Assembly: GCA_016715885.1 (NCBI GenBank)
Contig: JADJXL010000025.1
Location: forward strand, 868,001 to 932,000
Reading direction: 5' to 3'
Length of the DNA stretch: 64,000 nucleotides
DNA from: Polyangiaceae bacterium
GTDB taxonomy: Bacteria > Myxococcota_A > Polyangia > Polyangiales > Polyangiaceae
Position 1 is the stretch's first letter, and every line of letters begins with the position of its first letter. Made by a program: the position numbers and the translations under genes. The notes under the pieces are model-generated. The model saw only the letters and a program-made list of their open reading frames with translations. It did not search any database and was not told where the DNA came from. This document shows positions 8,891 through 17,877 of the stretch, piece by piece.

Positions 8891-10513
8891 TCACCTGCGG
8901 AACATGCGCAGCATCCGCTGCGTCACGAGAAAACCACCAGCCACGTTGATCGACGCGAGCAAGACCGCAACCGCGCCGAGGATCGCCGCTATCCCAATGC
9001 CCCCACCGCCACTGACGGCGAGGAGCATTCCACCAATCAAGATGATGCCGCTGATCGCGTTCGTGACGCTCATGAGCGGCGTGTGCAAAGCCGGCGTCAC
9101 GTTCCAGACGACGTGCCAACCGACGACGCATGCGAGAAGAAAAACCGTCAAGTGCTGCACGAGCTCGGGCTTCGCATACAGGCCCACCGGCGTGAGAAAC
9201 GCGAGACCCAAGACCGTCGCGATACGCGCGGGCCAAGGGTTTGGCGGAGCCTCGGGTTTGGCATGGCCTTGCCCCGGAGGCTTGGCTGCAGGCGTCGGTG
9301 CACCAGGACGAATCTCGGGACGCGGCGGCGGCCACTTGAGCTCACCATCGAGCAGCACGAGCATGCCGCGCTGGATCTCGTCCTCGAGCGAGATCGTCCA
9401 TTTCTTTTCTTTGCCGATGATCTCTTCGATGAGGTTGACGATGGTCATCGCGTATAGCTCGCTCGCCTGGCGCGCCATGCGGCTCGTGAGATCCGTGTAG
9501 CCGACGATCGTCACGCCGTAGTGCTGGACGAGTTGATCGCGCTGCGTGAACGCGCAGTTTCCGCCTTGTTCCGCCGCGAGATCCACGATCACACTGCCTC
9601 GACGCATGCCCACGACCGCGCCCGTCGTGATGAGCTCGGGAGCCTTCTTTCCGGGGATGAGCGCCGTCGTGATCACGATGTCGCTCGTGCGACAATGTTC
9701 GGCAATGAGCTGCTGTTCGGCGGCGAGATACGCGTCGCTCACTTCTTTCGCGTACCCACCCTGCCCTTCACCCGTCTCGCCTTGAAAGTCGAACGGGATG
9801 AACTCCGCGCCCATGCTCGTGACCTGTTCACGCACGACGGGGCGCGTGTCGAACGCTTTGACCATCGCACCAAGGGCCCTTGCTGCACCAATCGCCGCGA
9901 GACCCGCGACACCCGCACCGACGATGAACACTTGCGCGGGCTTGATGCGTCCTGCTGCAGTCGTTTGTCCACCAAAGAGTCGCCCGTAGTGCGACGCTGC
10001 TTCAATGACCGCGCGATATCCTACGACGTTCGCCATCGCGGACAGCGCATCGAGCTTTTGAGCACGCGTGATGCGCGGGACGGCGTCCATCGCGAGCACC
10101 GTGGCGCCGCGCGACGCGAGTTTGTCCACGAGCTCTTTGTTTTGCGCAGGCCAGAGAAACGAGATCAGCTTCTGGCCCTTGCTCAAAAGCTCGGCCTCGT
10201 GTTTGCCCGTGCTCGGATCGACCGCCGGAGGACGCACCTTCGTGACGATGTCCGCCTGTTCCCACAATTCGTTTGAGGACGAAACGAATTTGGCTCCTAC
10301 TTCGGCGTATTCCGCATCGTCGAAGCCCGCTGCTACGCCGGCTCCTGCTTGCACGAGTACGTCGAAACCCATCTTTCGCAGGCGTACGACGGAAGCAGGC
10401 GTCGCAGCGACGCGTTTTTCGAGCGGATCGGTTTCCTTGGGAATACCAATCGTGAGCCCCAAACCTTCGGCGTCAGCGCCTGTTTCTTTGCTTCGACGCG
10501 CTTGTTCGACCAT
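8891..10513 (-). CDS. pntA: NAD(P) transhydrogenase alpha subunit, fused alpha1-alpha2
   Basis: About 540 residues from ATG 10513. Domain I (residues 18-400) resembles alanine dehydrogenase: it begins LTIGIPKETDPLEKRVAATP and has the Rossmann loop VFIVGAGVAGLAAIGAARAL for NAD(H). A proline-rich linker with PPPRPEIRPGAPTPAAKPPG leads into domain II with membrane helices (LTVFLLACVVGWHVVW, ISGIILIGGMLLAVSG). Many relatives split these parts into pntAA and pntAB; here they are fused as in Escherichia coli. It is the first gene of a leftward operon with pntB. The true start could be a few codons later, because the conserved domain begins 18 residues in. Confidence 0.93.
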   Translation of the reverse strand: MVEQARRSKETGADAEGLGLTIGIPKETDPLEKRVAATPASVVRLRKMGFDVLVQAGAGVAAGFDDAEYAEVGAKFVSSSNELWEQADIVTKVRPPAVDPSTGKHEAELLSKGQKLISFLWPAQNKELVDKLASRGATVLAMDAVPRITRAQKLDALSAMANVVGYRAVIEAASHYGRLFGGQTTAAGRIKPAQVFIVGAGVAGLAAIGAARALGAMVKAFDTRPVVREQVTSMGAEFIPFDFQGETGEGQGGYAKEVSDAYLAAEQQLIAEHCRTSDIVITTALIPGKKAPELITTGAVVGMRRGSVIVDLAAEQGGNCAFTQRDQLVQHYGVTIVGYTDLTSRMARQASELYAMTIVNLIEEIIGKEKKWTISLEDEIQRGMLVLLDGELKWPPPRPEIRPGAPTPAAKPPGQGHAKPEAPPNPWPARIATVLGLAFLTPVGLYAKPELVQHLTVFLLACVVGWHVVWNVTPALHTPLMSVTNAISGIILIGGMLLAVSGGGGIGIAAILGAVAVLLASINVAGGFLVTQRMLRMFRR

Positions 10514-10717
10514 TTCGGGCGGCAGTCTACAGCAAAGTCGCACGAGGTACACCGGCACTTACGCAGCCAGAGCGTAAAAAAACACGCGTTCTTTCTGCGA
10601 AACTTCGAACGCTCAGAAGTCACGCGACGGAAGGTATTTCGCTGTGATCACGCGACGAACCTCACCGAGGGGCGCTGCTTGACACACAAGCGGCATCGTC
10701 GTTTCCTGGCTTTTCCA

Positions 10718-11950
10718 TTGGACGAAATCCTCACGGTCTTCGAGAACAACCACGTCGATCCACCGTGGTCGCACGCGCTCGTGCTGAGTCTCGACGCCAT
10801 CGCGATCCTCGCGGTCGTGTGGTGCATACGGCAGGTGCGCGAGGCGCGACGTGCAGCGCGGCAAGCGAAACGGCTCGAACAATCGAGTTTGCCCTTGCAC
10901 GAGGGATCGAGGTTTGTCGCCGGACACGTGGAGCTCGCCGAAGGGGCAAAGACGGCGATTCGCGTGACGATCACGCAAGAAGGCGCCGAGCACGAGGTAA
11001 AAAATGGGCACAGGCATACGTGGACCGAGGTCCATCGCGAGGTCGAAGCCGTGCCGTTCTACGTGCGTGCGGCAAACGGCGAACGCGTGCGCGTCGAGCC
11101 TCCGGTCGACGTGATGCTCGTGGACAAACTCGATCAGATGGAATGGACATCGGCGGCGTCGAGGCGTCGTCGAGCAGAGCTCACGCCGGGTGAACGAGCC
11201 ATCATCGAAGGACGACTGGAGCGCGGGCCGGATCCGGAGACAAAGGGCGCGGGAGGTTCGTATCGGGCGGCCGTTTCGATGGGCTGGATCATGAAGCCGA
11301 CGAAGCGCAAGGGCATGTATGTGTCTGCAGAGAGCCTTTCCCTTCGTCACGAGCTGCGCGCGAAAGCGTTTGTCTGGACGACCATCTTCGTGAGCCTACT
11401 CGGCATCGTCGCGACGAGCAGCGTCGTCCCTTATCGAGCACGGCTGATACGCGGTAAAACCGTGGTTGCGGACTACATTGGCAAAGGAACTTACGAGACT
11501 CGGGACAGCAAGGGGCGCACCCGCATTCATCGTACTGCGATCGTGAATTACAGTGACGACGAGCAGCACAATCAAATTCGTCGATTCGAAGTGGATTCGG
11601 ACGATTACGATGCGTTGCCCCTGGGCCGAGGAAAGATATGGTTGCGTCAGGTAGGGGCGCATCCATGGGCCACGGCGCTCGGAAAAAATAGCTCCGTCGC
11701 TTCGTGGCAAATCGCCCTGGCAGCAACCGCTCTTGGACTAGGCATTTATTGGATCATTCGGACACACCGGCATCGTCGATGGTACGAAGGGCCGCTCATT
11801 GAAGACGGCGACGGAACGCTTCCGCCGCCTCCGAATGCCAGGTTTGCTGAAGATACCCTACCCGCGCAGCCACAGGCGAGGCGGCCCGTCGTGCCCAAAG
11901 AAGAATTCATCATTCCGGATTTCGGCACGGACGAGCCGCGTCGTGACTGA
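10718..11950 (+). CDS. GIDE/MULAN-like two-TM membrane protein
   Basis: About 410 residues from a TTG at 10718; no ATG lies in frame before the first membrane helix, so the start is tentative. The helix LVLSLDAIAILAVVWCIRQV is followed by a region (SRFVAGHVELAEGAKTAIRV to YVSAESLSLRHELRAKA) laid out like the GIDE domain of mitochondrial MUL1-type proteins, which also occurs in bacteria. Further helices follow at about FVWTTIFVSLLGIVATSSVV and WQIALAATALGLGIYWII, and there is a Pro-rich cytoplasmic tail. No RING finger is present, so no ligase activity is implied. Divergent from pntA by about 200 bases. Function unknown. Confidence 0.6.
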   Translation: MDEILTVFENNHVDPPWSHALVLSLDAIAILAVVWCIRQVREARRAARQAKRLEQSSLPLHEGSRFVAGHVELAEGAKTAIRVTITQEGAEHEVKNGHRHTWTEVHREVEAVPFYVRAANGERVRVEPPVDVMLVDKLDQMEWTSAASRRRRAELTPGERAIIEGRLERGPDPETKGAGGSYRAAVSMGWIMKPTKRKGMYVSAESLSLRHELRAKAFVWTTIFVSLLGIVATSSVVPYRARLIRGKTVVADYIGKGTYETRDSKGRTRIHRTAIVNYSDDEQHNQIRRFEVDSDDYDALPLGRGKIWLRQVGAHPWATALGKNSSVASWQIALAATALGLGIYWIIRTHRHRRWYEGPLIEDGDGTLPPPPNARFAEDTLPAQPQARRPVVPKEEFIIPDFGTDEPRRD

Positions 11951-12035
11951 GCCCCGGGCGGGGCCGAGAAGCGCACCTCCCCCGGGCCCCCCCCCCCCGG
12001 CGGCCGCGGCGCCCCGGGGGGGGGGGGGAGTTCCA
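11951..12035. other. Extreme G/C homopolymer tract between convergent genes
   Basis: This 85-base gap is almost pure G and C with runs of about 12-14 C and 13-14 G around GGCGGCCGCGGCGCC. It separates the stops of two convergent genes, where a bidirectional terminator would be expected. The composition is unlike any neighbouring DNA except the tract near 42130-42330. It could fold into a very stable hairpin, but run lengths of this kind are also what a failed consensus looks like. Confidence 0.6.
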
Positions 12036-13682
12036 TCAGCCCACGACATCCAACTTTTTCGCGGTTTTTCCTTCGATACCCGCGAAAAAGTCATTGCCCT
12101 TGTCGTCGACGACGATGAACGCCGGAAAGTCGACCACTTCGATTTTCCAAACGGCTTCCATGCCGAGCTCTGGGTATTCGAGCACTTCGACTTTGCGAAT
12201 GCAGTCCTTGGCCAGCCGCGCCGCAGGCCCGCCGATCGATCCCAAGTAAAACCCGCCGTGCTTCTTGCAAGCTTCCGTGACCGCGCGAGAACGATTGCCT
12301 TTCGCCAGCATGACCTGCGATCCGCCGTTCGCCTGGAACAAGTCCACGTACGCGTCCATGCGTCCCGCGGTTGTCGGGCCAAACGATCCCGAAGCGTACC
12401 CTTGCGGCGTTTTCGCCGGCCCCGCATAATACACCATGTATTGCTTCATGTATTCGGGCATGCCTTCGCCTCGATCGAGCCGCTCTTTGATTTTCGCATG
12501 TGCAATGTCGCGCGCCACGACCATCGGCCCCGTGAGCGACAAACGCGTCTTGATCGGATATTGCGAAAGCTTCGCCCGAATTTCGCTCATCGGCTGATTC
12601 AAGTCGACCGATACGACGTCCCCTCCAAGCTCTTCGGCCGTCGTTTCGGGCAGATACTTCGCCGGATCGCGCTCCAGCTCCTCCAGGAAAATGCCTTCGG
12701 ACGTGATTTTGGCGAGCGCTTGGCGATCGGCCGAGCAGGACACTGCAATGCCAACGGGACACGAAGCGCCATGGCGCGGAAGCCGTATGACGCGTACATC
12801 GTGACAAAAGTATTTCCCACCAAACTGAGCACCAATGCCGGTGCGTTGTGCGACTTCCAGAATTTTCTGCTCGAGCTCCCGATCGCGGTAACCTCGACCA
12901 AGCTCGTTTCCATCGGGCGGGAGCGTGTCCAGATAACGCGCCGACGCGAGCTTTGCCACCTTCAGCGTGTATTCGGCGCTCGTGCCGCCAACGACCACTG
13001 CAAGGTGATAGGGCGGGCACGCGGCCGTCCCGAGTGACCTGATTTTTTGCTCGACGAAAGAAAGAAGGCTCTCTGGATTCAAAAGCGCCTTCGTTTCTTG
13101 ATAAAGATAACTCTTGTTGGCCGATCCGCCGCCTTTGGCCATGAACAAGAATTTGTAGGCCGATCCCTCCGTCGCGAAGAGATCGATTTGCACCGGAAGG
13201 TTTGTCTTGGTATTTACTTCGCGGTACATGTCGAGCGGCGCGAGTTGTGAATAACGAAGGTTCAGCGTGCGATAGGCGTCGAATACGCCGCGCGAAATCG
13301 CCGCCTCATCGTTGCCTTCCGTGAGCACGTATTGCCCTTTCTTGCCCATGACGATGGCCGTGCCGGTGTCTTGGCAAGACGGCAGGACGAACCCAGCCGC
13401 AATGCTCGCGTTCCGCAGAAGCTCCAGTGCCACGAACCTGTCGTTGGCGCTTGCTTCGGGATCCTGGAGAATGTTCGACAGTTGCGCGAGATGGCTCGGC
13501 CGCAAAAGGTGCGCGATGTCTCGCATCGCCTCACGCGTGAGGAGCGTGAGCCCTTCCGGCTCCACCTTCAAGAACGTGCGCCCTGCCGCCTCGAACGTTG
13601 AAACGTGGTCTTTCGTCAAGAGCCTGTACGAGGTCTCGTCTTTGCCGAGCGGCAACATGTCTTGGTACTGAAAGTCGCTCAT
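12036..13682 (-). CDS. Class I fumarate hydratase (iron-sulfur)
   Basis: 548 residues from ATG 13682 with AAAGGCGAAG upstream. The frame stays open further upstream, but that extension carries no family sequence. Class I fumarases hydrate fumarate to malate in the TCA cycle with a [4Fe-4S] cluster held by three Cys. Candidates here are VLPSCQDTGTA, GTAACPPYHLAVV and GASCPVGIAVSCSA. SGSFGPTTAGRMD and GNRSRAVTEACKKHGGFYLG near the C-terminus are characteristic of the beta region. Alpha and beta parts are fused in one chain as in FumA/FumB. Transcribed divergently from the patatin gene, with 168 bases between starts. Confidence 0.93.
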   Translation of the reverse strand: MSDFQYQDMLPLGKDETSYRLLTKDHVSTFEAAGRTFLKVEPEGLTLLTREAMRDIAHLLRPSHLAQLSNILQDPEASANDRFVALELLRNASIAAGFVLPSCQDTGTAIVMGKKGQYVLTEGNDEAAISRGVFDAYRTLNLRYSQLAPLDMYREVNTKTNLPVQIDLFATEGSAYKFLFMAKGGGSANKSYLYQETKALLNPESLLSFVEQKIRSLGTAACPPYHLAVVVGGTSAEYTLKVAKLASARYLDTLPPDGNELGRGYRDRELEQKILEVAQRTGIGAQFGGKYFCHDVRVIRLPRHGASCPVGIAVSCSADRQALAKITSEGIFLEELERDPAKYLPETTAEELGGDVVSVDLNQPMSEIRAKLSQYPIKTRLSLTGPMVVARDIAHAKIKERLDRGEGMPEYMKQYMVYYAGPAKTPQGYASGSFGPTTAGRMDAYVDLFQANGGSQVMLAKGNRSRAVTEACKKHGGFYLGSIGGPAARLAKDCIRKVEVLEYPELGMEAVWKIEVVDFPAFIVVDDKGNDFFAGIEGKTAKKLDVVG

Positions 13683-13850
13683 CGCTTCGCCTTTCGGATT
13701 CACTTGGAGTGCGCAAGGCATACCTCTGCCGGCCGGTGGATGCCAAGAGGCTCGGCAGAAATTTTCGTGACTTCCCACGCATCTCCAAGATAGCCTTCCG
13801 CGCTTGCGCTCACAAACCAAGCGCATTCGCTTGGATCGAGGAGTCCGGAG

Positions 13851-16739
13851 ATGTCCGCTCAATTGCCGCTGCACGAATGGATGGGAATGCCCACGTACCT
13901 GCTCGACGAGCACGTGGATCTCATTGCCGACGAAGACGAACCGCCCTGGCGACCTCATTATCGAGATGCTGAGCTGAATCATTTTTACCAAAACGATCTG
14001 CATATTACAGGCGCCACCCTTCAACTGCATCCACTGCTCGATTCAGCCGCTGTAAACGCGATTCTCGAGTTCCTGGGCGGCATCGAGGAAGTCGGGCCCC
14101 TATTCGAGCTGAACAAGCGTACGCCCGAAGCGCGCGTGCACCTCGTCATTGCGGGACGCCTGCGACTCGTCGCGTATCCGGATGGCGGTAAGCCCGTCGA
14201 AATAGGCCAATGTCGCCCGGGGCAATGGATTGGTATGCCGAGCGCGCTGCGTGAATTCGACGAACGCACCGAAATAGCGCTTTGGTCGAGACCGTCGAAG
14301 GTGGTCATCAAAGCGATACCGCATGGCAAAGTCAGCACGCAATCGGTGCTCGTCACGGACTTGGTCGCAGCCATGCGCCGGCACGGGACGCTTTTGCGCT
14401 TCGTCCGGCAGCACGTGTCCATTCGGTTTGCCAGGCGAAACGAAATTCTGGCTCGAATGCGAGAAAGCGCGATTCTGCGCCTCTTGCCACCGGCCGACCA
14501 GGAATACTTGATGCAGCTCGGGGTCCTACGGCGCACTCCGAAGCAATACGAGCCCGGTACGCCGAGCGTGCGCTACTTATCCGCAGGCAAACCATCCGGA
14601 CGCGTCGCGCTGGTGCTCGCGGGCAAGTGCACTGCATTCTTACCGGGCGAGAACAGCAGCGTCGAGCGATTCGTGGGTAAATTCGGAATCGCCGATTTGA
14701 TTGGACACGAAGCCATCGTGATGCCCGACGAAGTCAGCGGCGACGATGAGTTCGAGATTCACGAAGCTCCCCGCGCAACGAACGTGTGTGTAGGCTTCGG
14801 CGCCGAGCTGCTCGAGTTTTTCTGGTACGCATTTCGCTGGACGCTCGACGATCGAATGTCCACATGGAAGCGGATCGTTACGAAAATGATGACGACGCGC
14901 CATGGATCGCCGGTGCCGGAAATCGTATCGGTCCAGGCATCGAGGCCTCATTTGGGCACTTCAGCATTGGCCCAGGGGCTCGCGGTGTCCCTTGCGAGCT
15001 TGGTTCAAGGCAAGGTATGCATCGTGGATCTTCAAGGTGCCCATCGATTCGAGAATTATTTTCGACCGCGCGGGTTCGGCGCCCGCCCCGTCATGGAGCC
15101 GCTCCAAGCAGCGACGCGAGCCAAACGTTCTGGTGGGCGTGACAAGGTCGATGTTCATTTTTTTCAGCTCGTGCCCCCGGAGAGTGGCACAAGCGGATAT
15201 CATTGGCCGCCAAGCGTGGAAATGGTTTGGCCCAAAGACACGAAGTCCGCGGGAGATACGGAAAACCTCGTCGAGCTTTTGCTCAATCGCGACGAGCTCC
15301 GTTATGTCATCGTGTGCATGCGCCAAGATGCGGAAAATGCAGATGCTGCTGCACGTGATCTCGCCGTGCTCCTCAATTCACGAAGCGCCACGGTGCTCTA
15401 TGTGACCGACGAGACGGAGGATGGATATCGATTCAGCGATGTCGAGCCCCCGCGCCTCGTATGGGTCGAACGCATGACGCCCGAGTACATGAAGCGCGAG
15501 CGCGTTCGCATGCAGCAAGCGATGAATCAGGCTCGATATGGCGAATACCTGCCGCTATTGCCGCCTGCATTGCGTGACCAGGTGACTCGTGCAATGGGTG
15601 GCCTGCCGGATGCGAAAGCCAATACGGATTTCGAGCATCGGCGGCAAATCGTGCGCGTTCGGGACGACGTGCAAGGCGCAAAGCTTTTGGACACCGAGGG
15701 TCCGCATGCGCTCGTGGGGCCAGGATCCCCGGATTTGCCATTGAAACGAGCTCTCGCACGGCTCGCTCGAGTGGTCACGCGACGCACTGTGGGCCTGGCG
15801 CTCGGTGGTGGTGGCGCGTGGGGCTATTGTCACCTCGCGCTGATTCAGAACCTCGAGGAACAGGGCGTTCCCATTGATTACATCACGGGCGCTTCATTCG
15901 GCTCCATCGTGGGTGGGCTTTACGCGGCCGGGGGCAGAGCGGCGCTCGAACGCCTCATCGAAGAGAATTCGCTCGATGCGCAGAACCCGCTGTCTCCATT
16001 GATCGCGCCGCTCACGAGCCCGCTGATGCGCACGGTGATGTTTGCGGCGTTTTCCGCGGCGACGATCGAATGGTTCGTCGATGCGCAGCTCCGGCGCATG
16101 GGCCTCAATCACGGCGATCCCATTGGCCTCGGCACGACGGAGATTCCGTTTTATCCGGTGAGCAGCAACCTGACCACGTATCGCGAGCGCACGGAAGAGC
16201 ATTCGACGGTGGGGCATGGCGTGCGTTTGAGCGGCACGATGCCTCCTGTCGCGCCCGCATTCCGGCTGAACGGCGAGCTCATCGTGGACGGTGCATTCGT
16301 AGCCAACGTGCCGAGCCGTTATTTGCGTGAAATCGGTGCCGATTTCGTCATTGCGTCGAATGCGGTCCCGCCGCCGCCGGCGGAATCACCCGAAGGCGGA
16401 ACGGTCGGTCGCATGGTCAAATTCGTGATGACGCGTTTCAACGACGCTTTGAGAGCAAACCAGTTGCTCACGTGGAAAGCGGGCGAGGATCAAGCAAACC
16501 TGCATGCCGACTATCGCTGTGACATGCGGCCGACGAGCGCCAACGTATTCGACATGTGGAAAGGCCGCGCGATCATGGAGCAGATTCGGCGGGATCATTT
16601 TTCAGGCGCGAAAGCGACGTCGATTCGGGATGCTTGGAAGAAGTTTTGCGACGATCCATTTTCGCGCCGCACGCATGCCGAAGAACCGAATGCGGGCGAC
16701 GGGTCGATTCGCGAGGTGAGGATGGGACGGCGGACGTAG
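13851..16739 (+). CDS. NTE-like patatin phospholipase with cNMP-binding domains
   Basis: 962 residues. Two cyclic-nucleotide-binding-like modules occupy about 45-170 and 205-330. A central region (about 355-560) starts EIVSVQASRPHLGTSALAQG and resembles a MinD/CpaE-type fold without a proper Walker A lysine motif. The patatin domain begins near residue 645: TVGLALGGGGAWGYCH (oxyanion hole), GASFGSIVGG (nucleophile Ser in GXSXG) and VDGAFVANVPSRY (the catalytic Asp in DGA). The same order is seen in neuropathy-target-esterase lysophospholipases. It is therefore a likely membrane-lipid hydrolase gated by a bound nucleotide. The cNMP modules are inferred from position and the GKXXG-like stretches, not from a full phosphate-binding cassette. 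Confidence 0.85.
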   Translation: MSAQLPLHEWMGMPTYLLDEHVDLIADEDEPPWRPHYRDAELNHFYQNDLHITGATLQLHPLLDSAAVNAILEFLGGIEEVGPLFELNKRTPEARVHLVIAGRLRLVAYPDGGKPVEIGQCRPGQWIGMPSALREFDERTEIALWSRPSKVVIKAIPHGKVSTQSVLVTDLVAAMRRHGTLLRFVRQHVSIRFARRNEILARMRESAILRLLPPADQEYLMQLGVLRRTPKQYEPGTPSVRYLSAGKPSGRVALVLAGKCTAFLPGENSSVERFVGKFGIADLIGHEAIVMPDEVSGDDEFEIHEAPRATNVCVGFGAELLEFFWYAFRWTLDDRMSTWKRIVTKMMTTRHGSPVPEIVSVQASRPHLGTSALAQGLAVSLASLVQGKVCIVDLQGAHRFENYFRPRGFGARPVMEPLQAATRAKRSGGRDKVDVHFFQLVPPESGTSGYHWPPSVEMVWPKDTKSAGDTENLVELLLNRDELRYVIVCMRQDAENADAAARDLAVLLNSRSATVLYVTDETEDGYRFSDVEPPRLVWVERMTPEYMKRERVRMQQAMNQARYGEYLPLLPPALRDQVTRAMGGLPDAKANTDFEHRRQIVRVRDDVQGAKLLDTEGPHALVGPGSPDLPLKRALARLARVVTRRTVGLALGGGGAWGYCHLALIQNLEEQGVPIDYITGASFGSIVGGLYAAGGRAALERLIEENSLDAQNPLSPLIAPLTSPLMRTVMFAAFSAATIEWFVDAQLRRMGLNHGDPIGLGTTEIPFYPVSSNLTTYRERTEEHSTVGHGVRLSGTMPPVAPAFRLNGELIVDGAFVANVPSRYLREIGADFVIASNAVPPPPAESPEGGTVGRMVKFVMTRFNDALRANQLLTWKAGEDQANLHADYRCDMRPTSANVFDMWKGRAIMEQIRRDHFSGAKATSIRDAWKKFCDDPFSRRTHAEEPNAGDGSIREVRMGRRT

Positions 16740-16778
16740 AGCCAGCCTGTCGAAATGCCTGAATTCCGAGCGGAGGCG

Positions 16779-16958
16779 TCACGGCTCGTCGGCGATGACT
16801 TCTTCGGCCGTGCGTGCAACGAGCACCTTGTCGGCGAACCGGTCGAGCGTATCGGCATCCGCAGCCTCCACGCGCGCGAGCACAGCTTCCGGCAGCTCAC
16901 CAAACTTTCGCCGGAGTTGCCGCAGCAGCATACTGCGTCGGCCTTGAAGGAAGGTTCC
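16779..16958 (-). pseudogene. C-terminal remnant of an Rpn/DUF4351 family gene
   Basis: Reading leftwards, the frame gives TFLQGRRSMLLRQLRRKFG followed by about 35 residues (LPEAVLARVEAADADTL..., ending TAEEVIADEP). This is the typical DUF4351 tail of Rpn-family PD-(D/E)XK transposase-like nucleases. A TAA lies just upstream and nothing of the nuclease domain remains, so only the last 55 or so codons survive. A complete member of a related family is at 32631-33569. The relic marks the left edge of the accessory island. Confidence 0.65.
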
Positions 16959-16964
16959 GTTCGA

Positions 16965-17822
16965 TTATAGGCGGGAACGTGCGAGTTCGGCTTCCGTAAA
17001 GGGTTTGCCCGTAAAGGGGTTCAGCCCTGGAGGCGGCATCGGAGGCAGCTCGGGCGAACCGGGCCAAGCGATGCCTACTTTTGAAGCATCCGTTGGGTGA
17101 AAAGCAACGGCTCCGGGTTGGGCGGGGGGAAGCAGCGCCGCGAGTTCGTCAGTCGTCAACTCCGTGGGGCCGCGCATCCGCCGGTCAACTACTGCGTCCA
17201 TGATTGCGTGAATGGGGGCCTCCCTGCGATCGCACCCCGCAAGGGCCGCGATGTCGTCTGGACGAGAAGAACAATAAATCGGCGGCAGAAGCCTACCGCG
17301 TCGAAGCAAACCCCACATGGTCAGTCGCTTGGCGCCTGGTGCTGTCGGATCACTGAAGAGCGTGCCATCGACGAGATCGCCGCAGAGCCAGAAGCCAACG
17401 CCCGCCAACTTCTCCCCATGGTTTCCCTCCTCGAGCATGTTGGTTGCGATCACGAGCGTGGGCTCCAGCGCGTCGGGAAGGCCCGGTAACGCCCCGCGCA
17501 CGTCGTCCGGGCCACCGGTCACCGCGTCGACCGCAAGATTAAGGTACTCGATCGGACCCCACCCCAGCTCGTACCCGAGACCGACGACGCCCGCCTCGGT
17601 CCACGCCACGACCTCGTTGTTCCCCTCTAGGTCGCCGTTGTCGAAGGCCCCCCGTTCTAGGTCGCCCGTCCAACGCGGGTACTCGCAGGCCACGAACGAC
17701 AGCGGCAGGCCACGGTCCGGGGACCCCTTGACAAGGGCTTCAACGTAGGCGCGCAACGCTGCGCGTATGATGGCGTCGCGGTCAAACACGAGGCGCCCAA
17801 AACGATGGGGGCGTTCGATCAT
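16965..17822 (-). CDS. Unknown protein, candidate immunity partner of the HNH-like toxin
   Basis: 285 residues from ATG 17822. No family is recognised. There is no signal peptide or membrane helix, and it is acidic, which suits a cytoplasmic immunity protein. It has a Trp/Gly-rich middle (EAGVVGLGYELGWGPIEYLN) and a Pro-rich tail (GLNPFTGKPFTEAELARSRL). It lies 55 bases downstream of, and in the same direction as, a secreted protein with an HNH-like C-terminus, which is the usual position for the cognate immunity gene of a polymorphic toxin. The functional link is inference from order alone. Confidence 0.55.
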   Translation of the reverse strand: MIERPHRFGRLVFDRDAIIRAALRAYVEALVKGSPDRGLPLSFVACEYPRWTGDLERGAFDNGDLEGNNEVVAWTEAGVVGLGYELGWGPIEYLNLAVDAVTGGPDDVRGALPGLPDALEPTLVIATNMLEEGNHGEKLAGVGFWLCGDLVDGTLFSDPTAPGAKRLTMWGLLRRGRLLPPIYCSSRPDDIAALAGCDRREAPIHAIMDAVVDRRMRGPTELTTDELAALLPPAQPGAVAFHPTDASKVGIAWPGSPELPPMPPPGLNPFTGKPFTEAELARSRL

Positions 17823-17877
17823 GATGTGTCGTCTACTTTGCGTCGATCTCCGCGTCAACTGCGCGCGGCAAACGGCT

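Noticed and set aside
10349..10717. Upstream 123 codons of the GIDE-like gene
   Set aside because: They overlap pntA and read as its antisense shadow; TTG 10718 is the first sensible start.
12036..14030. Fumarase frame extended upstream to 14030
   Set aside because: The extra 115 residues have no family sequence and overlap the patatin gene start; ATG 13682 has a good ribosome-binding site.
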